Source: an uncultured Eubacteriales bacterium (lineage in GTDB: Bacteria; Bacillota; Clostridia; Oscillospirales; CAG-272). Taken from it: 31,865 nt of DNA. The stretch is from the NCBI GenBank assembly GCA_934526185.1, contig CAKTAA010000021.1:1-31865 (forward strand), in the 5' to 3' direction. Shown here piece by piece: positions 1 to 7,932 of this stretch (the stretch's first letter is position 1; the number at the start of each line of letters is the position of its first letter). The notes below the pieces were generated by a model, which saw only the letters and a program-made list of their open reading frames with translations, was not told where the DNA came from and ran no database searches. The position numbers and the translations under genes were made by a program.

Positions 1-2
1 AC

Positions 3-484
3 GAAATTGAAACAAGCGTTAAAAAATCGCTGGAAACCTGTGTTAAGATGTTTGAGCAACCGTCAAATGACATACATAAATTCGGTTATGATGCTTATGA
101 TGTGTTAATTCAGGGCTTTGAACTTGGCGAAGAAGAGTATAAAGCGAAGTGTGAATGCGATCAGTTCCATATAGGTTCTATGCAGGATGCGCGCCGGGCG
201 GCGTATATATACCTCTCAGCTCAAGCGTAAACCTGCTTGAAGGTGAAAACAAAGCAAGGATTGAAAAAGCTGCAGAAATTTATAAAAAAATGTTTGATAA
301 TTTAACCGAAGCAATTCCATATGAAAAAACAACCAGCGTATTTAATGATAATATCATTTATGCAAATTCGGTATGGGATGAAAAAGAACGCCGTGATTTG
401 GTCAAAGCATTAAAGGAAAATAAAGATTTAGAGAAACAAGTACGTGTAATTATTTCTGAAATTCTTTCTAATCGAAAGTTATGA
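3..484 (+). pseudogene. Unknown protein, 5' truncated by window edge, apparent frameshift
   Basis: One frame is open from the left edge through an internal ATG at 48 and stops at 230. A second frame, open across 155-484, continues with a similar hydrophilic, Lys/Glu-rich composition and ends at 484. Read together they look like one protein whose frame changes near 190-205, around a GC-rich run (gcgcgccgggcggcg): '...GSMQDARRA' then '...GGVYIPLSS'. The second frame has no start site with a ribosome binding site, so it is better explained as the continuation than as a separate gene. The C-terminal part is predicted mostly helical (SVNLLEGENKARIEKAAEIY). I do not recognise the family. A real pseudogene, a sequencing error in the GC-rich run, or programmed frameshifting would all look the same. 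A hairpin follows at 533-570. Confidence 0.45.
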
Positions 485-532
485 ATACATTGCCCTGTAA
501 TTCAAGTATAAGGGCACATCAAGTCTAAAAAG

Positions 533-575
533 ATTTTCAGCGGGGGAAATATCAAGCCTTCGCTGAAAATTGTTT
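533..575 (+). terminator. Stem-loop after the frameshifted gene
   Basis: ATTTTCAGCG (533-542) pairs exactly with CGCTGAAAAT (561-570) across an 18-nt loop and is followed by TGTTT. The 10-bp stem is good but the T-tract is short, so this is a moderate terminator call. Confidence 0.5.
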
Positions 576-639
576 ATGCTTGTATCATTTATTTTTATAT
601 ATTTAAACAATGAATGGATTTGAAAGGACTAGACAAGAT

Positions 640-1434
640 ATGGAAATTGTGTTTCGGTATTATCCGGGCGGTAAAACACGTGCTTTGACTTTCAGTTATG
701 ATGACGGTCTTAAAGAGGATGTTCGGCTGCTTGAAATTATGAACCGGTACGGCATTCGCGGAACTTTTCATTTGAATTCATCATGTATTGGGAGTCAGCG
801 CTGCGTTTCAGCGGAGGAAGTAAAAACGGTATATCAAAACCACGAGGTTTCATGTCACTCCATGACTCATCCTTTTTTGCAGCAGATTCCGCAGGAAGGA
901 ATCGTGACACAGATGTGTGAAGATCGGCACAGGCTGGAACAGCTTGTTGGTTATCCGGTCAGAGGTATGTCCTATCCCTATGGTCAATATGATGCAAACG
1001 TTATCGCTGCCCTGAAAGTACTGGGAATAGAGTATTCCAGAACAGTAAACGCAACGCTCGGTTTTGCGCTTCCTGAAGACTTTCTCCAGTGGCATCCCAC
1101 ATGTCATTGCAAACAGGATCATCTGGAACTCTACAAACAGTTTTGCGCTCCGGCGCCATATGCACATATGAGACTTTTCTATTCGTGGGGACACAGCGAT
1201 GAATGGAACGGTCAATGGGATAAAATAGAAGAGATCTGCAAGACCATGTCTGCGCATCCTGATATATGGTATGCCACCAATATTGAAATTGTAAATTATA
1301 TAAAAGCCATGCGTGCACTGCGCTTTACCTGTGATCAAACGATTGTATATAATCCGTCTGCGATATCTGTATGGATTGCCGCGGACAATACCTGTGTAGA
1401 AATTAAAAGCGGTGAAACAAAGAAGCTGAATTAA
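640..1434 (+). CDS. Polysaccharide deacetylase (NodB-homology) family protein
   Basis: A 264-residue protein with the NodB deacetylase signature. TFSYDDG (residues 17-23) carries the catalytic base and metal Asp (motif 1). HSMTHP (73-78) supplies the two metal His (motif 2). SYPYG (111-115) is motif 3. Family members remove acetyl groups from peptidoglycan, chitin-like or other N-acetylated polymers using a divalent metal. No signal peptide or membrane segment is seen, so the protein would be cytoplasmic, or exported by an unknown route; some such proteins act on small substrates. I chose ATG 640 because GAAAGGA lies 11 nt upstream. An in-frame ATG at 610 adds ten residues (MNGFERTRQD) but has no ribosome binding site. 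No neighbour suggests a substrate. Confidence 0.85.
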   Translation: MEIVFRYYPGGKTRALTFSYDDGLKEDVRLLEIMNRYGIRGTFHLNSSCIGSQRCVSAEEVKTVYQNHEVSCHSMTHPFLQQIPQEGIVTQMCEDRHRLEQLVGYPVRGMSYPYGQYDANVIAALKVLGIEYSRTVNATLGFALPEDFLQWHPTCHCKQDHLELYKQFCAPAPYAHMRLFYSWGHSDEWNGQWDKIEEICKTMSAHPDIWYATNIEIVNYIKAMRALRFTCDQTIVYNPSAISVWIAADNTCVEIKSGETKKLN

Positions 1435-1636
1435 AGTTACCGACAGGAAGTCATCGCTAAAACCCTTTGACTCGGCGGGCCGTTTGTAAAACAAATCGGA
1501 AATTGAACAGGGAGCATTGTAGTTGTTATAGGTAGAGCAATAGAATGATAATTTCTGAGCTTGATGAAATTTTCTATATAAAAATTGTTTTATTTTCTAA
1601 TATAAATAAAATAACACTAACGAAGAAAAAATAAGA

Positions 1637-1670
1637 AAAAAGATCCGCATTTTGTTAATACGGATCTTTT
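1637..1670 (-). terminator. Rho-independent terminator of the CBS gene (possibly bidirectional)
   Basis: AAAAGATCCG (1637-1646) pairs with CGGATCTTTT (1661-1670). Read on the reverse strand, the stem is followed by TTTTTTCTTATTTTTTC, a strong U-tract, six bases past the CBS-gene stop. Forward reading gives only TTTT after the stem, so it may also stop transcription from the deacetylase side. Confidence 0.85.
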
Positions 1671-1676
1671 GCACAA

Positions 1677-2111
1677 TTATTTGGATTTTTCGGCAATAGA
1701 ACATTCGCAGCTTCCAATTTCCGCGTCGCAGCCGCAGGTGCGCGCGATATCGCCAATGCTTAGGATGCCGACCAGCACACCGTTGTCCTCAACCGGCAGC
1801 CTACGGATCTGATACTCGCTCATTAAACGGAGCGCTTCGTCAACTGTCGTGTCCGGCGTAACCTTCGCCGGCGCTTTCGTCATGATTTCCGAAACCGTCG
1901 TGTTGTGTAGATCCTTGCTTTGGGCATGACAGCGGATTACCATATCTCTGTCGGTTAAAACACCGGTACAGCACCCTTCGCGATCACAGACGGCGACAAA
2001 ACCAATATCATATCTGTCCATCAGCTTTGCGGCATCACGAACACTTTCATTCGGAGTGCAGGTGCATAATGTTTTGGTCATGATGTCGCGGACTTTTTTG
2101 TCTTGCTTCAT
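1677..2111 (-). CDS. Tandem CBS-domain protein
   Basis: A 144-residue protein made almost entirely of a CBS pair (Bateman module). The first CBS covers roughly residues 7-65 (VRDIMTK ... VLTDRDMVIR) and the second roughly 72-127 (VSEIMTKAP ... GVLVGILSIGDIAR). CBS pairs bind adenosyl ligands such as AMP, ATP or SAM and usually sense energy or nucleotide state. With no attached enzyme domain, this stand-alone form has no assigned target. The short tail holds four Cys (126, 128, 135, 137) in two CxC pairs, which could bind metal; that is inference. I chose ATG 2111 because GAAAGGAAAG lies just upstream. An upstream in-frame start at 2183 adds 24 residues without a ribosome binding site. Confidence 0.88.
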   Translation of the reverse strand: MKQDKKVRDIMTKTLCTCTPNESVRDAAKLMDRYDIGFVAVCDREGCCTGVLTDRDMVIRCHAQSKDLHNTTVSEIMTKAPAKVTPDTTVDEALRLMSEYQIRRLPVEDNGVLVGILSIGDIARTCGCDAEIGSCECSIAEKSK

Positions 2112-2390
2112 AACAAACTTTCCTTTCTGAATGATATGAAAATGCGGGCGAACGCATATTTGTTCTCCGGAACCTATTGTCACCAGTAAGCAACGAATTT
2201 ATACGGTTATAAGGAAAGTTTACATATAGATGAAAACAAAAATCCAGATGGTAGCATCAAGGAACAAATAGTGAATGCAGTTGCTTTTTGGGCATTATGT
2301 ATTAGATGACGTAAAAAAAGGACTTCGGTAAAGAGAACGGGCGGCTGAAGTTCTCATATGATAAACTATAGAAAAGTGAGACAAAAAATA
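2112..2390. other. Non-coding gap; possible decayed coding fragment
   Basis: This gap holds no intact gene. On the + strand, a 39-codon open stretch beginning just after a stop at about 2187 reads with protein-like composition (LYGYKESLHIDENKNPDG, then IKEQIVNAVAFWALCIR) and stops near 2309. It has no start codon or ribosome binding site. It could be the 3' remnant of a lost gene. I cannot name a family. Confidence 0.25.
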
Positions 2391-2427
2391 TTTGCGGAGA
2401 TGCGGCTACAAGCCGCATCTCCGCAAA
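2391..2427 (-). terminator. Strong Rho-independent terminator of clpC
   Basis: TTTGCGGAGATGCGGCT (2391-2407) and AGCCGCATCTCCGCAAA (2411-2427) form a perfect 17-bp stem with a 3-nt loop. On the reverse strand it is followed by TATTTTTTG. It lies 21 bp past the clpC stop. Confidence 0.95.
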
Positions 2428-2448
2428 CTGCGTATAGCACAAAATTTC

Positions 2449-4956
2449 TCAGAGCTGCTGCGTTTGTTTTTTTGCCAAAATTTCCGGCGCTTTATCCATC
2501 TTTGAAAATTTGATGCTGCCATCTTCAGCTACCGCTGAAATATGATCTCCGGAAGAGAACGCGCCCTCAAGCAGGGCGGAAGAGAAACTGTCCTCAAGCT
2601 TACGCTGAATGGCTCTGCGGAGCGGTCTTGCTCCGTAAACCGGATCAAAGCCTTCCTTTGCGACCAGTTCAATTACAGATTGATCAAAATCGATATTGAT
2701 ATTCATATCGGCGATACGCTGTTTGACCTCGGAAAGCATGATATTTGCAATTTTGCAGATATCCTCATGGTTTAAGGCGTTGAAGATAATGATTTCGTCA
2801 ATTCTGTTTAAAAATTCCGGGCGGAACGTATCCTTTAAACTGGACGTCACAATTTTCCGTATTGCCTCCTTATCCTGTATATCTTTATCGCGTTCTGCAA
2901 AACCGAGAGATTTTGGCTTTTCTGTAATGTTTTTTGCACCGACATTAGAAGTCATGATCAAAATTGAGTTTTTAAAATCAACCTTTCGCCCCTGTGCGTC
3001 CGTGAGTTGTCCGTCCTCAAGAATTTGCAGCAGAAGATTAAAAATATCAGGATGTGCCTTTTCAATTTCGTCAAATAGAACGACGGAATACGGATGCCTG
3101 CGAATTTTTTCTGTCAATTGGCCTCCCTCGTCATAGCCAATATATCCGGGAGGTGAGCCGATTAACTTTGAAACGCTGTGTTTTTCCATATATTCAGACA
3201 TGTCGATGCGAATCATAGCTCCGGCATCACCGAAGAGTATTTCAGAGAGTGCTTTGCACAGTTCCGTCTTACCGACGCCTGTGGGACCGAGAAAAATGAA
3301 GGAACCGGAAGGTCTTTTGGGATCCTTGAGGCCGATGCGGCTTCTGCGAATTGCACGTGCTATGGCATCGACTGCGTCGTCCTGGCCGATAATCCTTTTT
3401 TTTAGTGTATCCGCGAGGTGCAGGAGTCTCTGACCTTCTTCATTTTCTAACTTTTTAATAGGAATACCGGTTTGCTGGGTAATGATATCCGCGATATCGT
3501 CGGCGGTAATCTGCAATCCGTCGTCATGCCTCGTTGCATTCCATTTGTCGCGTTCGGCATTTCTCCGCGCTTCCAGAGAGGAGATTTCGTCACGGAGAGC
3601 AGCGGCCTTTTCAAAATCCTGTGCCCGAATGGCTTCCTCTTTGCTGCTTTGCAGAAGACGAATTTCTTCATCCAATGCTTTCAGCTCTGAGGGAGATGTG
3701 TAATGGGATATACGGATACGGGAGGCCGCTTCGTCAATAAGATCGATTGCCTTGTCAGGCAGATATCTGTCGTTTATATAACGTCGGGAGAGATTTACCG
3801 CCGCTTCGATAGCATCGTCACAAATCTTTACCTTGTGATGCGCTTCATATTTGTCTCGTAGTCCGAATAAAATGCGGATGGCCTCCGCTGCCGATGGTTC
3901 TCCGACCGTGACGGGTTGAAAACGTCGTTCGAGCGCGCTGTCCTTTTCTATATATTTCCTATATTCAGTGATAGTCGTTGCACCGATAACCTGAATTTCG
4001 CCCCGGGAAAGCGCGGGCTTCAGGATATTGGCTGCATCGATGGCTCCCTCCGCAGCTCCCGCACCTACAATTGTATGAATTTCGTCAATAAAAAGAATGA
4101 TGTTCGGATTTGCACGCAGTTCCCCCAACACACCCTTCATGCGTTCCTCGAAGTCGCCTCGGTACTTGGCCCCCGCCAACATCGCGGACATGTCCAGCGT
4201 GACTATTGTTTTATCTTTAAGCGTTTCAGGGACATTTCCTTCGACAATTCGCTGCGCAAGGCCTTCAACCACAGCCGTCTTTCCGACGCCTGCTTCGCCG
4301 ATGAGACAGGGATTGTTTTTCGTTCGCCGTGAAAGAATCTGAATCACGCGTTCCGTCTCCGTGTCACGTCCGATAATGGGATCAATTTTTCCATTCTGCG
4401 CCATGGAACACAGGTTGCGTCCGAACTGACTGATGGTTGGTGCATCGGCAATGGAATCTGGCGTATCCGGTTCCTTTGCCTCCTGCGAAACGCCAGGGGA
4501 CGCGGGAACATCCTCTGGCATCGAACCCTTTAAATAAGCGGCAAGATCGTTAAAAAGTTCGTTTGCCGTTACATTTTGGGCTGCTATCAATTTTGCCCCG
4601 ATAGATTGAGACTCCTCAAGAATTCCCAACAGCAGATGCTCCGTGCCAATATAATACTGACGAAAACGGTGAGCCTCAATTGCTGCAATTTCAATGATTT
4701 TTTTAGTACGCGGCGTCAAATCATATACACCGCCGGTACGCATTCCAGTCTGTGCAGATAACTGCTGAATCAGTCCTAACGTTGTTTCTGCAGTTATTCC
4801 GCGTTTGTAGAGAAGCTGCGAAGCAATGCCTTCTTTTTCTTGGAGGAGTCCGAGAAGCAGATGCTCCGAGGCTACATAGGATTCGCCGAGTGCCGCGGCT
4901 GCTTCAAAAGCATGATTGATAGCACTCTGTGCCGTTTTAGTAAATTTGTTGTTCAT
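2449..4956 (-). CDS. clpC: ATP-dependent Clp protease ATP-binding subunit ClpC
   Basis: A class I Hsp100 unfoldase of 835 residues, the usual ClpC length. Domains in order: two Clp-N repeats (about 5-145); AAA+ module 1 with Walker A GEAGVGKT (220-227) and Walker B ILFIDEIHT; a middle segment with a UVR-type helix pair (RAQDFEKAAALRDEI); AAA+ module 2 with Walker A GPTGVGKT and Walker B VVLFDEIEKAHP; and the C-terminal D2-small domain (PVYGARPLRRAIQR). The tripeptide LGF in KSLGFAERD fits the ClpP-docking loop, so it should feed substrates to ClpP. ATG 4956 is chosen because CGAAAGGAA precedes it; an upstream ATG at 5010 adds 18 residues and lacks a site. ctsR, mcsA and mcsB, which precede clpC in Bacillus, are absent. 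The genes upstream are a membrane protein and a phosphoesterase, and the gene ends at a perfect terminator. Confidence 0.97.
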   Translation of the reverse strand: MNNKFTKTAQSAINHAFEAAAALGESYVASEHLLLGLLQEKEGIASQLLYKRGITAETTLGLIQQLSAQTGMRTGGVYDLTPRTKKIIEIAAIEAHRFRQYYIGTEHLLLGILEESQSIGAKLIAAQNVTANELFNDLAAYLKGSMPEDVPASPGVSQEAKEPDTPDSIADAPTISQFGRNLCSMAQNGKIDPIIGRDTETERVIQILSRRTKNNPCLIGEAGVGKTAVVEGLAQRIVEGNVPETLKDKTIVTLDMSAMLAGAKYRGDFEERMKGVLGELRANPNIILFIDEIHTIVGAGAAEGAIDAANILKPALSRGEIQVIGATTITEYRKYIEKDSALERRFQPVTVGEPSAAEAIRILFGLRDKYEAHHKVKICDDAIEAAVNLSRRYINDRYLPDKAIDLIDEAASRIRISHYTSPSELKALDEEIRLLQSSKEEAIRAQDFEKAAALRDEISSLEARRNAERDKWNATRHDDGLQITADDIADIITQQTGIPIKKLENEEGQRLLHLADTLKKRIIGQDDAVDAIARAIRRSRIGLKDPKRPSGSFIFLGPTGVGKTELCKALSEILFGDAGAMIRIDMSEYMEKHSVSKLIGSPPGYIGYDEGGQLTEKIRRHPYSVVLFDEIEKAHPDIFNLLLQILEDGQLTDAQGRKVDFKNSILIMTSNVGAKNITEKPKSLGFAERDKDIQDKEAIRKIVTSSLKDTFRPEFLNRIDEIIIFNALNHEDICKIANIMLSEVKQRIADMNINIDFDQSVIELVAKEGFDPVYGARPLRRAIQRKLEDSFSSALLEGAFSSGDHISAVAEDGSIKFSKMDKAPEILAKKQTQQL

Positions 4957-5045
4957 ATAACCATTCCTTTCGGGATTAATAGGATATGCTGTTTTGAATG
5001 GAAAATACAACTATCGGCCGTTCTTTTGCTTGAGACAGAAGTCTC

Positions 5046-5534
5046 TCAAATCTCTTTTGCTGACATACGTCGTTTGAATTCCTCAAGAAATGCATCGTCC
5101 GGTTCGAATTTTATCATGCCGTTTTTTCCGTTGAATTCAAACAGATAATAGTAGGTGTTTTGCGGAAACATATTTTGACAGTAATTATATTTTTGAGAAA
5201 TGTGACCGAAATTCTGAGGAATCGAGGAGACCTTGTCTGCGGCAACGATTCCCAACGCTGTTTTGAGCGTCAGATTGCATACAATGGTGCTGCGGCGCCC
5301 TACGGTTTTGACAACAATAAAGTTGTCATCCTGCAGCTCATAGTGATAGGCAGTCATGCCAAAACGGATCAAAAACTGAATGCCAAAGACAAGGGAAACA
5401 AAAAAAAGAAACATAAGAACGCCGCGAAAGGGGATAGCGGAAAATGTAAAACCGTAAGAAATCATGGATAGAATGAGAAGGAACACAGCGGTGATTTCGC
5501 CCGCCCGGTTTGTTTTTGGAGGTTTGTATTTCAT
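5046..5534 (-). CDS. Hypothetical membrane protein, two N-terminal helices plus cytosolic domain
   Basis: A protein of 162 residues from ATG 5534. Two hydrophobic segments lie near residues 15-32 (AVFLLILSMISYGFTF) and 37-58 (GVLMFLFFVSLVFGIQFLI). They are followed by a soluble domain of about 100 residues with alternating beta-like segments (YHYELQDDNFIVVKTVG). This layout resembles bacterial PH-like (YcxB/bPH) membrane proteins, but I cannot assign it to a family. Start choice is uncertain. The good ribosome binding sequence (GAAAGGAGAG) sits about 30 nt upstream of ATG 5534, with no in-frame ATG/GTG/TTG at proper spacing. A longer frame reaches 5621. It lies between the phosphoesterase and clpC and may be transcribed with them. 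Confidence 0.65.
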   Translation of the reverse strand: MKYKPPKTNRAGEITAVFLLILSMISYGFTFSAIPFRGVLMFLFFVSLVFGIQFLIRFGMTAYHYELQDDNFIVVKTVGRRSTIVCNLTLKTALGIVAADKVSSIPQNFGHISQKYNYCQNMFPQNTYYYLFEFNGKNGMIKFEPDDAFLEEFKRRMSAKEI

Positions 5535-5646
5535 GATTTGGTGACCGATAAATTTTCGGTCTCTCCTTTCTATCGGGCTTTTCGGGGAACAGCATATCCT
5601 GCCGATATGATGCATAAGCATAGTATAGTATAGCGAAAATTACAGT

Positions 5647-6150
5647 TTAATATGCAAGACGATTGATATGACAGTGTATACCGTGTTTTCCGATATCGAT
5701 GATTCCGTAGGACGGCATACCGTCGTGCGGCTGTGAAATGCTTCCGGGATTGAATAATATAAGTTTTTTTGCGCTGCTCTCATCTGCAATGTATTCGTTA
5801 TAAGCCAAATGGGTGTGGCCAAAAAGTGCCAGATCGGCACCGCTTTGAACGGCGCTTTCCGTAAGATGCGCAAGCGTGGCCTTGACGGACAAAATATGTC
5901 CGTGACACAAATAAAGCTTTGCATTTTCCAAGGATAACAGGCGAAGCGGAGGGAGCTCCGGCGTGCGGATATCACAATTGCCGGCTACAGCATAAAAGGC
6001 AAGCGATGCATACAAGGGACGGAGAGCCAAAAACTCAGCCGCACCGTCTCCCAGATGGATGGCACAGTCAGAACAGCGAGCCTGTATATCAAGGACACTT
6101 CGAATATTCCGAACTGTACGGTGAGAATCTGAAAAAACTAAAATTCGCAT
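5647..6150 (-). CDS. YfcE/MJ0936-family metallophosphoesterase (phosphodiesterase)
   Basis: A 167-residue calcineurin-like phosphoesterase with all family metal-site motifs: D8-x-H10 (FSDSH), GD (HLGDG, D35), GNCD (57-60), the CHGH block near 82-85 and GHTH (111-114). Members bind two Mn or similar ions and cleave phosphodiesters in vitro; the physiological substrate is generally unknown. It is cytoplasmic and of normal length. ATG 6150 is preceded by GAAAGGCG. The next gene on this strand is the membrane protein, then clpC. A TATACTATACTATG stretch just past the stop (reverse strand, near 5616-5630) could be a promoter -10 for those genes, but its -35 partner is poor. Confidence 0.93.
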   Translation of the reverse strand: MRILVFSDSHRTVRNIRSVLDIQARCSDCAIHLGDGAAEFLALRPLYASLAFYAVAGNCDIRTPELPPLRLLSLENAKLYLCHGHILSVKATLAHLTESAVQSGADLALFGHTHLAYNEYIADESSAKKLILFNPGSISQPHDGMPSYGIIDIGKHGIHCHINRLAY

Positions 6151-6217
6151 GATATAACGCCTTTCGGCAGAAATTCTTTAAAATTTTAAAATATTGGTGG
6201 CAAAATATTTTTTTACA

Positions 6218-6225
6218 CATACAAT
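6218..6225 (+). promoter_or_regulatory. Possible sigma-E/K-like -10 element (CATACAAT)
   Basis: CATACAAT matches the B. subtilis sigma-E -10 consensus, and with the next A it also fits CATANNNTA of sigma-K. It is 35 nt upstream of the first small gene. No good KMATATT or AC-type -35 lies at the expected spacing, so this is only a hint of mother-cell expression. Confidence 0.25.
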
Positions 6226-6259
6226 AGCTAATGAAATTCATTATGAAAAGAGGAGCAAT

Positions 6260-6502
6260 ATGGAACTGAATAAAAAGACAGTAGACAATCTGCTAAAACT
6301 TGACGATCACACATTGCAGCAGAAGGTCAGGGATATAGCTGTGGCAACTGGCGTGGACGTACGGAAAGCCGACAGTGCTACCAAAGATGTACGCAAAATC
6401 CGCCGGAAGCTGGAAAATATCACCGACTCGGATATTCGCCGCGCCATAGATACCCTGGGAGAAGATAATGTCAATGAAATTATGAGACAATTGCGGAAAT
6501 AA
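6260..6502 (+). CDS. Small conserved-type hypothetical protein (operon gene 1)
   Basis: An 80-residue, highly charged, all-helical-looking protein with no membrane segment or known motif. The C-terminal half (RKIRRKLENITDSDIRRAI, then IMRQLRK) has the character of a paired-helix protein. ATG 6260 has the ribosome site AAGAGGAGC at good spacing; a longer in-frame start at 6194 has none. It is followed after 33 bp by the next small gene on the same strand. Three-gene sets of this character are familiar to me from clostridial genomes as uncharacterised proteins, but I cannot name a family and do not assign a function. Confidence 0.7.
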   Translation: MELNKKTVDNLLKLDDHTLQQKVRDIAVATGVDVRKADSATKDVRKIRRKLENITDSDIRRAIDTLGEDNVNEIMRQLRK

Positions 6503-6535
6503 GCGAAGCAACGACAAGAGAAATGGGGAACTGTG

Positions 6536-6946
6536 ATGAGTCAGAAACAGAACGACGATCAATTTTCTGATAAGCTGGGCAGCATTCTGTCAGATCCGGA
6601 AATGATGCAGAAAATTATTCAGATGGCATCCGCTCTGAAACAGAATGAAGAGGGAAGAGGCACAGCAGACAGCGGACGTGAACCGGAAACAGAACAATCC
6701 TATCATGTCGATGATACATCTGATGAAGAGCAGGCGGCGGAAGATGAGATCCCGGCAACTTCGGTTTCCGTGTCTCCGCTGCCTCCGCTTCCCCATTCCG
6801 GCGGTCCGCATCATCGAGATGCTAACACAGAACTGCTGAGAGCGCTTCGGCCATACCTGAGTTCCAGACGGCAGGAAAAAATCGATAAGCTGTTGAAAGT
6901 GATGAAGCTGACAGAGATGACTGAAAGTATGAAGCGCTATTTGTAA
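6536..6946 (+). CDS. Hypothetical protein with acidic linker (operon gene 2)
   Basis: A protein of 136 residues from ATG 6536. A GTG immediately before, at 6533, is also in frame, but the site AAATGGGGA suits the ATG better. It has three parts: an N-terminal helix (SILSDPEMMQKIIQMASAL), a long acidic, proline/serine-rich, probably disordered middle (about 40-95), and a basic helical C-terminus (LLRALRPYLSSRRQEKIDKL, then LLKVMKLTEM). The LRPYLS..R..KIDK.LK pattern recurs, from memory, in uncharacterised clostridial proteins. No signal peptide or membrane helix is present. It lies in the middle of the three-gene set and its role is unknown. Confidence 0.7.
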   Translation: MSQKQNDDQFSDKLGSILSDPEMMQKIIQMASALKQNEEGRGTADSGREPETEQSYHVDDTSDEEQAAEDEIPATSVSVSPLPPLPHSGGPHHRDANTELLRALRPYLSSRRQEKIDKLLKVMKLTEMTESMKRYL

Positions 6947-6997
6947 AACGAAGAAAAGGGAGGAGTAGTTCGGGCGGAGCCGAGCGAAGACAGCACT

Positions 6998-7414
6998 ATG
7001 TACAGTCGGAATTTCGATGACCGTGAATCCGGAGGACAGGACGGCGGATTGCGGTCGCAGCGGGATCGGGAGATTTCCGGACGTATTCCCGCAGACTATA
7101 ACGGAGAAATGTTAAAAAAGAGAACGCCGGAACCCTGTGAAGAAAAGCCTTCTTGCGCTGTACAACAGGAAGAGGTACGATGCAGTACCTGCGAGCGCCG
7201 TATGTCCGAACCGGCTCCGTGTCCGCCACAAAGACCATCGAAACGGCGGGGTTTGCTCGGTGGTCTGTTCGGCGGCGATATGGAAACAGACGATTTGCTT
7301 CTGCTCGGTCTTGCATTTTTGCTACTGACCAATAACCGCGACAGAGACTGCGACGACGGAGAACGGGACGACATATTTTTACTTTTAGCCATGCTGTTTA
7401 TTATCGGTATGTAA
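6998..7414 (+). CDS. Hypothetical protein with Cys/Pro-rich head and two hydrophobic Asp-flanked segments (operon gene 3)
   Basis: A 138-residue protein. The first 80 residues are polar, with four Cys (CEEKPSC, CSTC) and a Pro-rich stretch. A Gly-rich turn (RRGLLGGLFGGDMETDD) follows, then two short hydrophobic segments, LLLLGLAFLLL and IFLLLAMLFIIGM, separated by an Asp/Arg-rich loop. Each hydrophobic segment is about 11-13 residues, short for a classical transmembrane helix. The protein may lie on a membrane or multimerise. The ribosome binding sequence is odd: the clear GGGAGGAG (6958-6965) is about 32 nt upstream of ATG 6998 and no start codon lies nearer in frame. I do not recognise a named family. 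The operon terminator follows at 7495. Confidence 0.65.
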   Translation: MYSRNFDDRESGGQDGGLRSQRDREISGRIPADYNGEMLKKRTPEPCEEKPSCAVQQEEVRCSTCERRMSEPAPCPPQRPSKRRGLLGGLFGGDMETDDLLLLGLAFLLLTNNRDRDCDDGERDDIFLLLAMLFIIGM

Positions 7415-7494
7415 AAATCTGAAAAATATTTTACATAAGATTAAGGTATAGCAATTGAAAGTTAACGGAAATTGCAAAAATATAAAATACAGAC

Positions 7495-7532
7495 GCAGAT
7501 GTTTCGCTGTTGAAACATCTGCCTTTTATTTA
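7495..7532 (+). terminator. Rho-independent terminator of the small-protein operon
   Basis: GCAGATGTTTC (7495-7505) pairs perfectly with GAAACATCTGC (7512-7522) across a 6-nt loop, followed by CTTTTATTTA. It lies 80 bp past the last stop. Confidence 0.9.
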
Positions 7533-7932
7533 GGAAATATGTATGCAAACTGCGTTAAAGCGGCCGGCTAATTGAATTATATTTTATACGGTTATTCATA
7601 TAAAATATTCTCACCCTTGCATCTGTTTCTATGTTTTAATTCAGTAAAAAAACCTTTGACAGATAGTTTTTGAGAAACAGCGAAAACATTCCCTTTTTTG
7701 TACATCAATTTGCCGCATTTCGGCAGGCAGCCTTTTTCTCGGCCCAGTTTTTTCTTTTCAGCCATACCTGAAAATATACCGCTGCATTTGCAGAAGCTTC
7801 TCAGTATTTTTGTTCAAATGTTCTGCGGCAACTTGAAACCATGCAATCAAACAAATCTGATCTTTGTCAAATTCTTTTTTCAAATCTTACTCTCTAATAT
7901 GAAAACATGATCATTTCAGAAAATCAATTCAT
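7533..7932. other. Intergenic, nothing identified
   Basis: A 400-bp AT-rich gap between two convergent transcription units. A 70-codon open frame at 7698-7910 lacks a ribosome binding site and has no protein-like pattern. I see no convincing terminator for the reverse-strand gene ending at 7933. Confidence 0.5.

Noticed and set aside
850..1494. 214-codon reverse-strand frame overlapping the deacetylase gene
   Set aside because: The forward frame has all NodB motifs. The reverse frame has no recognisable motif and only exists as a shadow.
2542..5148. Many forward-strand open frames opposite clpC
   Set aside because: They are mirror frames of a well-conserved coding region, with no ribosome sites or protein-like pattern.
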